A stretch of 64,000 bases of DNA from Paramecium octaurelia (GCA_905182995.1 CAJJDP010000109.1:310001-374000), one strand, 5' to 3'; counted from the stretch's first letter, positions 1 to 16,951 are shown. Notes: generated by a model from the letters alone, not told the origin. Made by a program: numbers and translations.

Positions 1-1602
1 CCAAAATCAACACTGACAAATATTAGATATGAAATTCTAAAAGCAATTTCTTAGGATTAGAATTAATACTTACTGGAAATAATTGTAAAAGATTTAGAGA
101 ATAATTTATAATCCAACAAGGGACTTATTAATTAACTGGATGCAACATTAAAAATTTTACAAGAGAATGCCATTTACATTAATTTATTATATTTATCCAA
201 TTAAATGTTTAGTTCCAATAATGTCAAAATATAGCATCTAGTAGATAAAATTTAACACTACAGTTAAGTTTTTATTTTGCTGGATAAAGTAAATCATACA
301 TAAAAATTATTTTTCCAAGTTTATTGTTCCAGATTTGAAAACTTAAGTTTCACTCAGAATTTGAACTAAAAAGAACAATAGGTAACTGAAACTAAATCCA
401 ATGAAAATCACTAAAACAATAAAGAATAATTAAAAAAAAAATTCAATCTAATGATGGTAAATTTCTCTAACCAAATCACTAATGAAGATTTATCAAAGGT
501 TACAGATGAAATTTGTTAATTATGTAAGTTAGCATTTGAAAATAATGATCTTCAATATTAGCCAATATTAATCTAGTACTCAAACATATTGGAACAATTA
601 AAAATTATTGAAGTATCCTCCAAGACACATCTTGATATCCTATCTGCCCATGTTTCAAATTGTAATCATACCTTCCATTTGAATTGTTTAAAAAAATAAA
701 TGTTTGATTAAAAGCAAAAGGATGAATACTATTAATGCCCTTTGTGTTATTCTCCTTATAATTTCATTCTTCCAGATCCATATTAAATTCAGAACATTGA
801 AATTGTACAATTTGAAATATGTTTAGAAGCTTTCATAGAATCGCTGTCTTCTCATAATTAATAAATTCTTGAGAAACATTATTTGGATACAGAATTTAAC
901 CTTTACTCATTTCTAGACGAAATATTGTCTTAAATTTTATGCAATTTAATGTTCTAATTATTGAGTGACATAAAAACATTTATTGAAAAGAACCAACATT
1001 TATTTTTATAAAAGGTAGTAACTCTGATGAGATTATTATATCAGAATTTGAATAATAGATTAATTGATAATATAAAAACAAGTGAAAATGAAACGTTATT
1101 TAAAATTGTGAAAATTGCCTAGCTTTATCTTTTAAAATAAACAAATCTTAATTAATTTAAGCAAAATCTTATAATTTTATTTCATCAATAAAATTATTTT
1201 GCTTAAGTAATATTTCAATTATTTACAGAAAAGAAAGTCAATTTAGCTAGTAATAATATAGTTTTGCCTTATGATATTTTAAAAATTAAGGATTCATTTA
1301 AATAGAGAATGATCAATTTCTTATCAATTAATTTTAGCTAATTTTTTGCAAAGCATTTCTTAACAAAATGTTAAAAAAAGAAATGCTCAATACTAAGTTC
1401 TAAAATGGAGACCATTTTTTCTGGGCAATGTATTTGTTTAATATGTTTGAAGAAAATGTGCCTTGGAAATTGTGGAAATTTCAATCAGGTAATTATAGAA
1501 TTTGATTTTAGAAACAATTAGGAAATCTTTAAAGGCATAGCATCAACAATCATTAAAGTAAGAGTATCTTCTTAAATGTCGAAAATAGTTCATTAATATT
1601 GA
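1..1602 (+). CDS. UBR-type E3 ubiquitin ligase, C-terminal part (5' end outside window)
   Basis: Read with TAA/TAG as Gln, the frame is open from base 1 to a TGA at 1600-1602 (533 residues), so the N-terminus lies outside the window. A RING-H2 finger is visible: C172-x2-C175, a long insert, then C221-x-H223-x2-H226-x2-C229 and C246-P-L-C249. Near residues 474-500 a second cysteine cluster (CICLICLKKMCLGNCG) resembles the C-terminal cap of UBR1/UBR2 N-recognins. This spacing of a long-loop RING followed by a C-terminal Cys cluster is the known arrangement of N-degron E3 ligases, which ubiquitinate proteins with destabilising N-termini. The substrate-binding UBR box would lie upstream and is not seen. 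No intron is needed. It is convergent with the next gene. Confidence 0.72.
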
Positions 1603-1987
1603 TGCGATCCCCTTCCTATATATTAATGCCAAATAGCTTATACACAAATAGAATAGGTGATTAACCTGTCAAGGGTCCGTATCCATTATAGCATTACAGC
1701 AATTTTTAAATCAATCTAAAAATTCTGGATCAAATATTTGATATTATTATGGAAGAAAAGTACATATAAAAATTATATGCGAACTCCTAAAGCCTCTAAA
1801 TAACATTGACTTGATATTAGATTATATATCAATATTAATTATTATAAGCCTCAGCTAAATTACCTCTTCCTTTAGGTTGATTTGAATTTCAAACTTAAAT
1901 TTGATTAACTTTCTCATTAATCTCTCATCTAAGAATATAATAAATGTAATAAATATGTATGATATATTGATATTAATTTGTTAACAA
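1603..1987. other. intergenic spacer between convergent genes
   Basis: About 0.38 kb of AT-rich sequence between two gene 3' ends. I see no convincing coding frame, repeat or RNA gene. It should contain both 3' ends and poly(A) sites. Confidence 0.5.
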
Positions 1988-3037
1988 TCACTATAAAAAG
2001 TTAGTTTAGATATGTTATTAGAGTTATCTTATTTGCAATTATTCTGATTCTTCATCCCAAATTATCAAAAAGTCTCCATCATCACTCAAAATTCCATTAA
2101 TATATTTATTTTCAAACTCTATTGTTTAATCCAATTAAAAATAAAACCTGCTCTTAACTGTGGAAGGGATGATCGTCAGTATATTGATAAAGCATCCGTT
2201 TTTTGTAAGGAATATACACTTTGAATTATTGTAAGTACAAGGAAAGTAATAATAGCAAAATTATTTCTTTCCTTTAATGAGTATTTAAAAGAATTCTTCA
2301 TATTCTTGTTGAGAAGGATTTAATTTGAAAATCTGAAGATGAAAATCATCCTAATCAGTATTTGGGTGAAATATAAACATATTATTTGATATATACGAAG
2401 AACGATATCCATAATTTGGCAATTGAATATGTTATTTAATTTACCATAGCTTCTAATTTGATCCTTCAAAAATTAATATTGATTTATCCTTACTACAAGA
2501 GATTAATTAGTTTCCAGTTGAGTGAAATATTAAAGAGGTTACTGAATCAGTGTGTTTAGAAATTGTCTATCTACAATACCACCGTTGTTGTATATACCAA
2601 AATTTTATTAGGCTATCATGTGAGCCTGTAACTATCAGTTCTTCAGCTAGAGGATGAAGAGCTATGCAAATGATTTCTTTAGAATGCCCAAATAATTTGC
2701 AGATAAATTTAGGTTTAGAAATGAGATTAGAATTCCAGATGGCAAGTGAAGAGTCACTTTAGGCTGATAAAAAAAATGCCTTTTATTTACAAAAAGTAAG
2801 CAGGTAAATATTGTAAGCTTGGAGCTGAATTACTTAAAGTTACTTCAAATTTCCCATTTTAAAGTAAAAAATTTGTATTTCACAATCTGAAGCAACAACA
2901 AGTAAAGAATTAGTACTATTTATTGCTAAAGAATAGAAAACTCCGCTTAATTTATAGTGAGATAATGGTTGATAATTACAATAAGACATGTTGAATTTTG
3001 AAGTTGTTTGATTCTATTTTATAATGTGGCATCCCAT
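1988..3037 (-). CDS. WD-repeat protein
   Basis: A 349-residue frame on the minus strand starts at ATG 3037 (a second in-frame ATG is at 2989) and ends at TGA 1990-1988. WD units are visible: SLAINSTNSLLVVASDCEIQIF, LAIWNS preceded by a Ser-rich strand, KLFGHSKEIICIALHP with VTGSHDSLIKFW, and KHTDSVTSLIFHSTGNQLIS with CSKDKSILIF. The last blade ends in SDDGDFLIIWDEESEQ. The fold should be a beta-propeller scaffold; the partner is unknown. Its C-terminus closely parallels that of the gene at 28518-29793, so the two are paralogues. Open sequence continues upstream in other frames to about 3240, so an extra 5' exon is possible and the start is uncertain. Confidence 0.68.
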
Positions 3038-3965
3038 GCAATTGTATCTATAATTTATTTTTTCAGATATATTAATAGGCAGTGATATAATTAGAAAACA
3101 ACTTTTAATTAAGATATTTCATAGCTATATCGATATATTCTTAAGAACTTAAATCAAGTGATAAAACTTTAGGTCTGAATTGAAAAGTTGCATCTTAAAA
3201 TAATCTTCCTCGAGAACATTTAGCTAAAGCATATTAATTAAAAATTAAAAATAATTATCGTTCCAATCTGATGAATTTAGCATGGCTAGAGTAAACTTAA
3301 ACTACAGGCTCATTTTAATATAATTTAAGGCTATTATGCTCCACCATCCCAATTTAATAAGAATTGAATCTATATTATCAGTTACATTTTAATTTCAAAA
3401 TGTCGTTATCATTTTGCTTCTTTGATTTAAATCATTTTATGTAGAATTTTTTAAACTTTTATTTTATTACATTTTTTTGAGCAATCTTGATTACTCTTAA
3501 TATCCAAAATCAAAATGCTATTATAAAATTATTATTAACTGAATAATAAAGTTCGAAAATTATAAAGTTAATTCCATATAGTTCTAAAATTGATAAAGTT
3601 TTTAAAAATTGATAGGCAGATTTTTCACCGGTCAACCTTGATATTAGCTATCATAAATACTTATTTACGATATCTAATTCTATTATTTTGACAATTTTAA
3701 ACTTTTTGTAATAAAACTACATTCTCTCATATAATCTACCTTATTTTAGTTGAATCTTCTTTTTTATAGCTAGAGTATAAATAAAGATTACCATTTATGA
3801 TTATTCTTTAACAACTAAATTGTTATTCACTGAAAGTTTTTTAATTCATAATAATTTATAGAATTTCAAAGTATTTAAATGATAGACATCAACAGCTAGC
3901 AAGATAGCTTAGAAAGATAGATATATAAAAGAGAAGATGCAACAAATAATTAAATACTTACAGGT
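3038..3965. other. divergent intergenic region (promoters of the WD gene and ABC transporter)
   Basis: Separates the minus-strand WD gene from the plus-strand transporter. On the minus strand, 3080-3240 carries an open stretch (containing GRLFQDATFQFRPKVLSLDL) in a frame different from the WD gene. It could be a 5' exon of that gene, but I found no GT-AG pair of normal size linking them. The remainder is AT-rich with no feature I can name. Confidence 0.4.
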
Positions 3966-7973
<4,008 letters not shown>

Positions 7974-8014
7974 TCATTATCAATATTTATTTTATACATT
8001 TATATTTAAGATTT

Positions 8015-8626
8015 GGTGCATAAAGAGCAAAAACTTACCAATCCTAAAATAATATTAGAGATACTTCTTTGGTTGGTGGAATTTTTGTAAGATGTAATTT
8101 CAATGGATCAGAATTTTGATAATGTTGAACTAAGCATAATTATTAAATTTTAAATGGAGGAATATAAAAATAGATGAGTTAAATAAGGTTAATGGTCATG
8201 GGTCTAGCGTCCACACTGTCTGCTTTTCTCCAGATGGGAAGTCAATAGCCTCTTGTAGTGATGACAAATCTATTCGTTTCTGGGATGTGAAAACAGGATA
8301 AAGCCGGTAATCTAAGGAATGGTAAAGGTAAAATCAGTGTGCTTCTCACCAACAAATGATAAAGTAGCTTTCAGTAGCGAAAAATTTGTGTATTTATGGA
8401 ATCTTAAGACTGGAAATAAAATATCAAAATTTTTATATTGGATGGTCATTTGGGCTGTGATAATTAAATAGGATTCTCTTCTGATAGTGCGACATTAGCA
8501 TCTTGTAGTTAGGATAAGTCTATTTGTTTATGGCCTTCTTTCTAACTTTAAAATGCCACTTTAAAGTCCATTTATTTTATAAAACGGTATTTATTTATAT
8601 TATTCTTTAGCTAATATATATTGTAT
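8015..8626 (+). pseudogene. WD40 gene relic (pentapeptide remnant + broken WD repeats)
   Basis: Starts about 40 bp after the transporter stop. The translation shows IRDTSLVGG then CNFNGSEF, then KWRNIKIDELNKVNGH, which matches the junction between pentapeptide repeats and WD repeats seen in the gene at 61180-63968. A good WD blade follows ([27 protein letters not shown]). The next blades lie in two other frames ([15 protein letters not shown] with YLWNLKTG; then SSDSATLASCSQDKSICLW). No intron of usual size links these frames, so this is a degraded copy of a WD40 gene truncated at both ends, not an exon set. Confidence 0.7.
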
Positions 8627-9354
8627 AATACTAAGAAAATGATATAAGATTGAAATTTAATTGATTATTATTATAAACCATCAATTTTGTTGTTATTATT
8701 CAAAATTCAAATTAATTGTATGTCAAGGCTAAAAAGTCATAATTACCATCTTATTTGTAAAATTTTTAAATAGAACATTATTATTGTACTGAAGTTTGAT
8801 AACAAAATTCTCGAACCAAAAAAGAGATATTTTTGATATTTCTACAGACAATAACCATAGCATCTTATCAGATGATAACTATATCGAGTAAATCTATTAA
8901 TAGAGAGTATTCCATTAGCTTATGATATTAAAACCCTACTTAATAAATGAATTTTAGAAAAAATTCTTCGCCTTGAATATGATAACTAGATCCTATAGTT
9001 TGAAGCTTTTTATATTATAATAGCAATTTCCAAAATGAGCTTTAATCTTAAATGGAATATCAGTAATTTTATCATGATTAGATGAATTTGCAATGAATTT
9101 TAAAAATTCAAGGTTTTAAAAACAATAAATTTAATGTCCTATTTATTGTCAAATTTAGTTTCTATCAATATCCTCTCTTAATCCATTTAATGTTTAGCAA
9201 TAACTATCTTACAGATAGTGAATCAGATCATCCTTCAATTAAACCGAATGATCGCTAGAAAAGTATCCAAAATTGTTACAGTATTTGCATAATGAAAAAC
9301 CATCATACATATACTCAGCAAACTATGGAGTATCATTCCTAAAGGGTTTGGGTT
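8627..9354 (+). other. unassigned stretch ending at a contig join
   Basis: Follows the WD relic and ends at the single N at 9355. An open stretch at about 8798-9038 reads as protein (KRDIFDISTDNNHSILSDDN) but matches nothing I know. Just before the N, codons from 9273 (LQYLHNEKPSYIYSANYGVS) run across the N into a second copy of the WD relic. That fusion is created by the join and should not be taken as a gene. Confidence 0.35.
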
Positions 9355-9355
9355 N

Positions 9356-9825
9356 GAGGAATATAAAAATAGATGAGTTAAATAAGGTTAATGGTCATGG
9401 GTCTAGCGTCCACACTGTCTGCTTTTCTCCAGATGGGAAGTCAATAGCCTCTTGTAGTGATGACAAATCTATTCGTTTCTGGGATGTGAAAACAGGATAA
9501 AGCCGGTAATCTAAGGAATGGTAAAGGTAAAATCAGTGTGCTTCTCACCAACAAATGATAAAGTAGCTTTCAGTAGCGAAAAATTTGTGTATTTATGGAA
9601 TCTTAAGACTGGAAATAAAATATCAAAATTTTTATATTGGATGGTCATTTGGGCTGTGATAATTAAATAGGATTCTCTTCTGATAGTGCGACATTAGCAT
9701 CTTGTAGTTAGGATAAGTCTATTTGTTTATGGCCTTCTTTCTAACTTTAAAATGCCACTTTAAAGTCCATTTATTTTATAAAACGGTATTTATTTATATT
9801 ATTCTTTAGCTAATATATATTGTAT
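9356..9825 (+). repeat. second copy of 8157-8626 (WD40 relic)
   Basis: 470 bp, nearly base-for-base identical to 8157-8626 and including the same broken WD frames. It begins immediately after the single N at 9355. Unlike the other N joins, the two copies are followed by unrelated sequence (8627 onward versus 9826 onward). This is therefore either a real second copy, an allele, or an alternative junction in the source DNA, and not a simple contig overlap. Confidence 0.8.
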
Positions 9826-10719
9826 CATAATAAACAGTTTTAAATAACAATAAGAGGAAGTATTATAATTGTGAATAATGGGATGAACCAAAAATAATTT
9901 GGTTTTAACAATATATACTTATTAATTCAGATAAATTGAATCTAATATCTATTCATAATCGATTTATAATTTAAAGAAATCATGTTTCTTATTTCTGCTC
10001 CAGGATTTATATTCCAAAGTATTTAATTTTTCAATGCTCATTTGCTATCTGTATTCGTAGATCTATCTAAGTAAATCCTAATAAATTAAATTATCGATAA
10101 GTAAAATGAAATCGCTGAAACAGTATACAACTTTGATATAGTTAGTATATCACTTATTGCTAAGAATTGCATATTAAAATAAATAAGGTCAAAAATCAAA
10201 TAATATTGAGGCATATCTCATGTCAATCGTAATGATGGTATATTTTATAAATTTATGAATAGAATCCATAAACCCATTATTATTATTAAGGTTCTTATTC
10301 TAATTACAGTATTTATTAAATAAAGAATAAACTAACACAATTCTGAATATAGTTAATTTCAACGAGGGCCAAAAAAAAAGTATAGTAATAATAATAGTAT
10401 AATCTTTTACTGGAATTGCTGAGACCTAATGCATAAATTAATAATACTTATATCTAAATGAAATTAATAATTCTTTAGGATTAATATGATTTAATATTTG
10501 ACAATATCACTGATTACAAAATCGCCATTATTTTAGGATTGATAAATAAGTCTGCCTTTAATAGTTTAATCAATTGAATTATATTTGAATGATGGCTTTT
10601 ATAATTTTTATGAAAATTCAATTCTTTAATTTTAATCAAATATTAATACCGTGAAAACAAAGATAATTTTAAATCAAATCTAAAATCTTTGAAATGAGAA
10701 CTATAAATAAATAATTCAA
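9826..10719 (+). other. open-frame tract, possible decayed gene
   Basis: On the plus strand 9940-10206 is open (from ATG 9982: MFLISAPGFIFQSIQFFNAH...). After one in-frame TGA at 10207 the same frame stays open to 10419 (NDGIFYKFMNRIHKPIIII...). A further open piece in another frame covers about 10420-10590. The amino-acid make-up looks protein-like and membrane-rich, but I recognise no family and the Met start is arbitrary. It could equally be chance open frame in AT-rich DNA with one stop codon. Confidence 0.3.
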
Positions 10720-11283
10720 ATGAAAGTGTTTAACGTGAATATATATCTTTTATTGATGCTTGCCTAGTTACCTTGTGTTTAAAGCCAATGTATTGAAATT
10801 ACAGATCAAAAATAATGTAATCAAGATTAAAGATGTGAATGGGATTATTGGGAACCTTCCAAATGCCAAAACATGTGCAGTCAATTGATCAATTAAACAG
10901 CATGCAATTAAGCAGCAAACTGTAAATGGAAAGCCAGCTCATCCTCTTGTTTAATAAAAAAATGCACAGAAGAATTATAAATGGATGGGTGTCATCAAAT
11001 TGTATTTACTACATTAAATTAGGTTGCTTGCACTTGGAAGAAGTAAAAATGTTGGGACTCATCATGCGTTGAATTATAAGCATACGAAGCTGGTAAATGT
11101 GCCAATTCATATTGTATTTGGGATGAAAAAAGAAAACTTTGTTATGATAAAAAATGCTCAGACTATTCTAATTAATATGATTGTAACCAAATTTCATTTT
11201 GTAGTTGGTTAAAATACAAATGCATAGATAATGGCAATCAAAAGCTTAGTTATAGTGATGAAGAGCAAGATTAATAATAATGA
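10720..11283 (+). CDS. secreted cysteine-rich protein with tandem Cys modules
   Basis: A 187-codon frame runs from ATG 10720 to TGA 11281-11283 and needs no intron. Residues 1-23 form a signal peptide (NIYLLLMLAQLPCVQS). The mature part has 20 cysteines arranged as nearly five modules of the type C-x4-C-x-W-x5-C-x3-C; examples are NCKWKASSSSCLIKKC and YCIWDEKRKLCYDKKC. The C-terminus is acidic and Gln-rich with no hydrophobic GPI-type tail, so it is probably secreted rather than membrane anchored. The Cys-Trp spacing resembles the Paramecium surface-antigen repeat, but the protein is far shorter than a true surface antigen. The broken gene at 56228-57603 uses the same module. Confidence 0.78.
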
Positions 11284-13690
11284 AATTTAATTATCGTTAT
11301 AAAGAAATTAAATAAATTTTATTCCTATTACGTTAAATCTATATATCAATCTAAAATCTCAAAATCTTAACTGATAATTATTACTAGTTTATAATAGTAT
11401 TTCTAATTATAATTAATTCAACTCTTGAGATTCAGTTAATATTTAGGCGGAGAGGATAAATCAGATAGTACATCATTTTGTAAGATTCTAGATGGATATT
11501 ATAATGTAAATATGACTCTACTTTAAATAAATTCATTTTATGATACAAAACCAGAACCATTCAAGAATTTTGCAAACATAGAAATTTTGATTTTCAAATC
11601 ATAAAATAGTTTTAGGAAAATTGTTGATTAGGAATAATGGATCTCAAATCAAATATTGAATATCAAGATATTTAAAAATAACATATGATGATATTAAATT
11701 GCACCAAATATTTTTATTATAAAATAGGCGCACCAAGTGATTTGTGTACGATAACAATTGTCCAAACTCCATCTTAATTAAGAATTCTTTCACCATTTAT
11801 ATTTAATTCTCTGTATCATTAATAAAAGGTCTAATAATTATTCTTAGGAATCTTATACTTATTTGAGTGAAGAAAAATGTTCTTAATTAATTAGTGATTA
11901 ATTTTGTTAATTAATGGGATATAATTAAATAATACATTCGTTTTTTAATTAGGAAACTTATGTATTAATGCAACGGATATTGATAATATTGATAATATTG
12001 ATTTGGTATAAATAATCAAAATTCTCTCATGTATGAAGCATTCAAAAAATTATTTTAAAAATAGAATGGATAATAAACAAATGAATTGAATGCCTTTAGA
12101 AATGTGAAGAATACTTATATGTTATTCAATAAGGTTGGATTTGGTAATAGTTAAAAATAAATAGTGAAATAATGGTAATAACAATGATTTTGATTGAGAT
12201 CATATTTATGTTATGATTTAAATTTAACACTTTTTATATCTCTAATAATTGTAAATAAGGATATTCAAAGTATTGTCAAAAGAAGATTCTTTAAATTTGA
12301 TAAAGGCTTTCAATGAGATTAATTAACTAGATAATGCTTTTAAATTTTAGTGATCATTTTCATTTAGAAAATATTTAAACATCATCATATCAATTGCTAA
12401 TAAAAATATCATTCACAAATTTACACTATGTTGGTTTTAGGTAGAGCAACTGTAAAGATTGATAAATTATTTGGACTGAGGTATAAATTAATTAAGATGC
12501 CAATTTTGATTGCTACAATTAAATAATAATTTTCTTAGAGATTGTTTGGTTTATGATATTTGTCTAATTTGAAGAGTATATTATTTTAGATAGATTTTAC
12601 ACCTTTAGAATTTAATTATCTTCTACAATCCAAATAAAGACTAGAAAGGTAAGATTATATGTTGGGGCATTCTCAAAAATAGAATTGGAGTTCTCCCAAG
12701 CATGATAAAAATTTTTGAAAAAACAAACGTCGTAATCTAATTTGTTAAGTTAAGAAGGATGAATTATGATCATCTCAATCAGCTTGATATTATAAAAACT
12801 CTGAAATTTGTAATGAAAACTTTGGAATCAAATAACCAAATACAAACATAAACACTATTAGGCCTTGTTCTTAGTTGTCTAAATATTTCTTGCTAAGAAC
12901 TAGTCTAGAGTTTGATTTCTCCCTCGAAAAATCCATTATAAATTTATGCTACTAGTGATGAAGTTGTTTAAAACAGATGAGGCCAGAAGATACTACTGAT
13001 GAAAAGCGGGAAAAGAATGTAGAGAAGAAGCAACTAATTTATGGTAATAATTTAATTAGTTTCTCAAAGAACCTAAATCAGCTTTATAACAAGTAATTAA
13101 TTATTATTATTAAAAAGCAGAAATTTAAGAAAATGTGAATAGTCTATATTAAAAATAAAGTTTATTAAAGCCAAATTCTTCACATGGCTAAATTTTAATA
13201 TTACATTATAACAATAACGTCTTTTATTATTCTTATTGATTAATGACTTTTAATTTCAATCAAATAACAAAATAAACCCTAATCAAAATTAAAACAGCAT
13301 TATCAAATCTATTAGTGAAATTTTATGATATTTTATAATCCTACAATGATGGTATGATCGATAAACCCATTAATTATTAACAACTAAATTAGAATCTCGA
13401 AAGACACATGACATTTATTTTGATTGATGAAGTTTATATATTAATAGTTTATTGCTTCATAAGCACAATAGACAAAGTAATATACGAAATCTACTCAGGG
13501 AGGACAAGGATAATCTCTATTTATTACTAATTTCAAAATAATGTATGAAAGTATGATAAAAGTGATAATATCCTGCCTACTAAAAAGAAGACAACTATGG
13601 CAATATAGGAAAAAAAAAATCATTATCACATACAATAAAATCATTAAAGAAAGTAAATTGCATGAATCTGAGATCTTCATTCGAATCTGC
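11284..13690 (+). other. unassigned tract with plus-strand open pieces
   Basis: Several plus-strand stretches read as protein with TAA/TAG as Gln: about 11450-11690 (GGEDKSDSTSFCKILDGYYN), 12655-12975 (IKTLKFVMKTLESNNQIQTQ) and 13260-13555 (LLVKFYDILQSYNDGMIDKP). They lie in different frames. I could not join them with introns of normal size and recognise no domain. They may be remains of one long gene. A short tandem repeat of the unit attgataat occurs at about 11978-12003. Confidence 0.3.
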
Positions 13691-13842
13691 ATTGATAATT
13701 AAATTATGGCCCTCAGCTGTGTAAATTAAATACATAAAAGAAGTAGTTAAATATTTGCAATTGTCTCTAACAACTCTAAATGATGGATTAAATTGAGTTT
13801 ACAAATTTATGGAATTAATCCTACATCTTCAAAATTTCCTCA

Positions 13843-14960
13843 TCATTTTGGGTTGTATTTATTGAGCTCAAAAATATAACCATTCTTCTGTGCAAAATCA
13901 TCTAAAAAAAGCAATTAACTTGACCACTCTAAGCAAAATCTCTTACTATGGGCATACTACTTCTACATTTGGCACATAATCAATTCAACCTAATTTCTAA
14001 AGTTATACATTGCAAATTCCTACAACGCTTGGATTATATCCTCATCCTCTTCGTTGGTTTATATCCAAGTTTTCCTTTTTAATGCCCATAAATCATCAGA
14101 TCATTCATTTTCATGCCCTTTATTGCTGATATCCCAATAAACTATCCATCCAACAAAAAGAGGAATTCCCAATAATCCCACATCCCTCTCCTTCAAAAGT
14201 TATTACCATCTCTTCATTTTAACCCTCCTAGTTTTAACTCTCCATTTCCTCTCCTGTTTATAATCTTTCTATGTATTCAGCAAGCCTTCTTATTTCTTTC
14301 ACAATGGTACTCTCTCTCTTTCCTAATAGTCATCATTCCTGCCTTAGTTAGCTTTCCTCTGGATAACCTTCAAATCTCATAACAGTATTTCACTAAAGAT
14401 TAATTATGAGTCGTTAAAATGGGACATTGATGTGTAGATTTAAAAATATCTAGATTTTGAATATGTAATAGAAGCCCTATTTTACACTCTACTATGGCAC
14501 CTAACCTCACCCTAATCTGATAGTGTAATTCTATAACTCATCTCTGGTCTCCACTTTACATCTCAATTCTTCTTATTGGGATTATTAGATTTCCTCTAAT
14601 ATTCCTCCTAAGAATTCTTTCACCGTTTTTTATCTATTCCTTTAACCTTCCACCCTATTTTTCTAACACATGAGTTGCCGATTGGTTTGAAGATTATAGT
14701 TCTTATTATTTTCTGAAATTGATATTGAGCTTTCATTCTCCCCATCCTAAAATTCTACCTTATTCATTCCTTATTACCCCTGTGTTTTTTCAATATATTT
14801 CTTTCCATTATTCTATTTATCTCTAACCTAATCCTAATCTCTATATCCTTTTTAAGGACTCCAATTTAGTTCATATTCATTAATATTTTGTGTAAAAGGC
14901 ACTCATCAAAAATCATTAAAAGATGGATGAAGCCATCATCCTTTAGGCCATGGGCATTAT
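13843..14960 (-). pseudogene. possible broken minus-strand gene, unknown family
   Basis: On the minus strand this stretch has purine-rich, codon-like composition. The open pieces change frame: about 14690-14500 (TVKEFLGGILEEIQQSQQEE), 14330-14110 (TIVKEIRRLAEYIERLQTGE, then FCWMDSLLGYQQQ) and 14100-13843 (DDLWALKRKTWIQTNEEDED, then CQMQKQYAHSKRFCLEW). The last piece ends at a TGA complementary to 13843-13845. At least two frame changes are not explained by tiny introns I could find. No family is recognised. Confidence 0.35.
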
Positions 14961-15420
14961 AATTTTTGTCCTTTAATTTAAAATCCAATACTTTGATTCC
15001 AAATTAAGGGGAAAGGGGTACTTTTTATTTTTTCTGACGTCTTGAACAGAGCTTAAAGGATTAAGAAACTTGAAGCATCCTACCTCAATAATTAGTTTCT
15101 TAGCTTTAAAATAGTTTGCGAAACTAAATCAATGATCATTTAGTAAATAATAAAAGAATTTAGACTGCTCATCATATTTATTTTTCAAGGTACTCTACAT
15201 TATTTTCGAAAAAAGAATAGAAACAATAAAATTTGAGATTTGCACAATCGATTCAACACACTTAATTTGATTCAAAGCTAAGTTTATATATAATTGTATA
15301 AATTTTAAGGATATCGATCATTGTTATTCATCATCTGAATGAGTTCTTTTTTAAAGTTATTTGGAACTATTCAGCAACATATATATATTTTTAATAGTAC
15401 GAATCTAATGCACTCATTTA
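14961..15420. other. AT-rich spacer, nothing recognised
   Basis: I see no coding frame, repeat or RNA gene here. It leads into the duplicated contig end that starts at 15421. Confidence 0.4.
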
Positions 15421-16951
15421 AAAATAAAGATGATAATTATTTAAAAAAAGTACTGTATTTATTATATTTACAATATTGTCATCCCTATAGAGATGAAGGA
15501 TGAAAGAGATGATAAAATTATTTTGACTCTAATTAAAATTAAGTATATGGGATTTTAGATTATAATCTTTTTAAGAGAATCTAAGTGATGAACTCAAAGA
15601 TTCTTTGAACTTATTTAAAATAAAATCTACTTTAATTTGTTTTTTACTTTTCTTGTGGAAATTATCTAAATATTAATCACAATACTATTTTTTTAAACTG
15701 GTTTTCTCTAATATAATTCTGTGTAGATTAAGTAGGGTACTTTATCAACAAATATATGTTTAGAGTTGTTAAAATTAGGAATGATTATATATTAAAGCTA
15801 GATGATATAATACTTTATTTTATATTTCTTTGTATTAATTTAAATTCTGAAAAACTATATACCTAAATACAAAATACTATATTTCATTCAAAATTTTAGT
15901 TGTGTTAAACAATGAAAATTTTAAAATTCTTCTAAAATATTTGATAAGCTCTAAATTGAGGATAAGAGTGCTTAACTTCAACATTTCAATGTTAGCATTT
16001 TGGTCTTAAAATTGTGATGAGGGCATCGTTTATATTAAATTAGACTACCTTAATTTTAATCATAAATTAATTCTTATATTTAGAGAGATATTATAACATG
16101 TCTCTAGAATAACAAACAATCTTAAACACTTTCTATTGCGAATTAATTAAATAATTATATATCGAGATCTTTTTTAATACAAAAAAGAAGGACATTTTCG
16201 ATTTCTATTAAATACTATTGAATTTAATTGAAAATAGTATTATTATTGTCAATGAATAAATTTAATGATTATGAGTTTGGCAAAGAGTGTGAAGGGATCG
16301 TTTGGGATTATATTTATAATCCACCAAGAAAAATAAGAACAAAATTTTAAATTCTTTAAATGAATGAAAAAGAGGTTGGATACATATTGGAAGGAAATTA
16401 TTTGAGGATGTATTTATGCTTTTTGAATATTAGTGATAAAATTATTGGTTCATCAAACAAGCCTTATCTTCTGACCTGTTTAGAATAAATAAAACATTTG
16501 TAATGGATTGGATAATATGAATAACATAACTTAAAATCTGGTAAATGGATAACTAGATGGAATGGGGAGACTTTAGAAAATGTTGGAGGAGGTTACTCTA
16601 AGGAAGGAAAAAAATAAGGATAATGGAAAGAAATAAATGAGAATTATTGGAAGTAATGTTTATTGTACTGAATGTTAGTAAGGCCTAAATTTATGAAGAG
16701 GGGAATTATGTTGATGACTAAAGGTAAGGGATATGGAAGTATGTTTAAGTAGATAAAGAAATGTATTACTTATTTAATGTATATTTAGTGGAGGAGGATA
16801 ATATAATTAGTTAGGAGAAAGGGATGGAAAATGGATTTAGTTGAGTTAAGGATATTGGGATTTTTCTTAAGTAATTGATTGTGGCTTATATAAAAATGGA
16901 TAAAAGATTGGCAGATGGGACATCTTGTATAGGAAGAAAGGGAAGGAATAA
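15421..16951 (+). repeat. uncollapsed contig overlap, first copy (second copy 16953-18483)
   Basis: This block is repeated after the single N at 16952 at a constant offset of 1532 bp, with only rare mismatches (one example is near 15500). The first copy stops at the N in the middle of a gene, while the second continues into the complete gene. That is the signature of two contig ends which overlap but were not merged. Confidence 0.85.
16252..16951 (+). CDS. MORN-like repeat gene, truncated duplicate copy (5' part)
   Basis: Identical to the first 700 bp of the complete gene at 17784. It starts with the same ATG and contains the first two introns, and it ends at the N join in the second repeat. 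It should not be counted as a separate gene. Confidence 0.8.
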
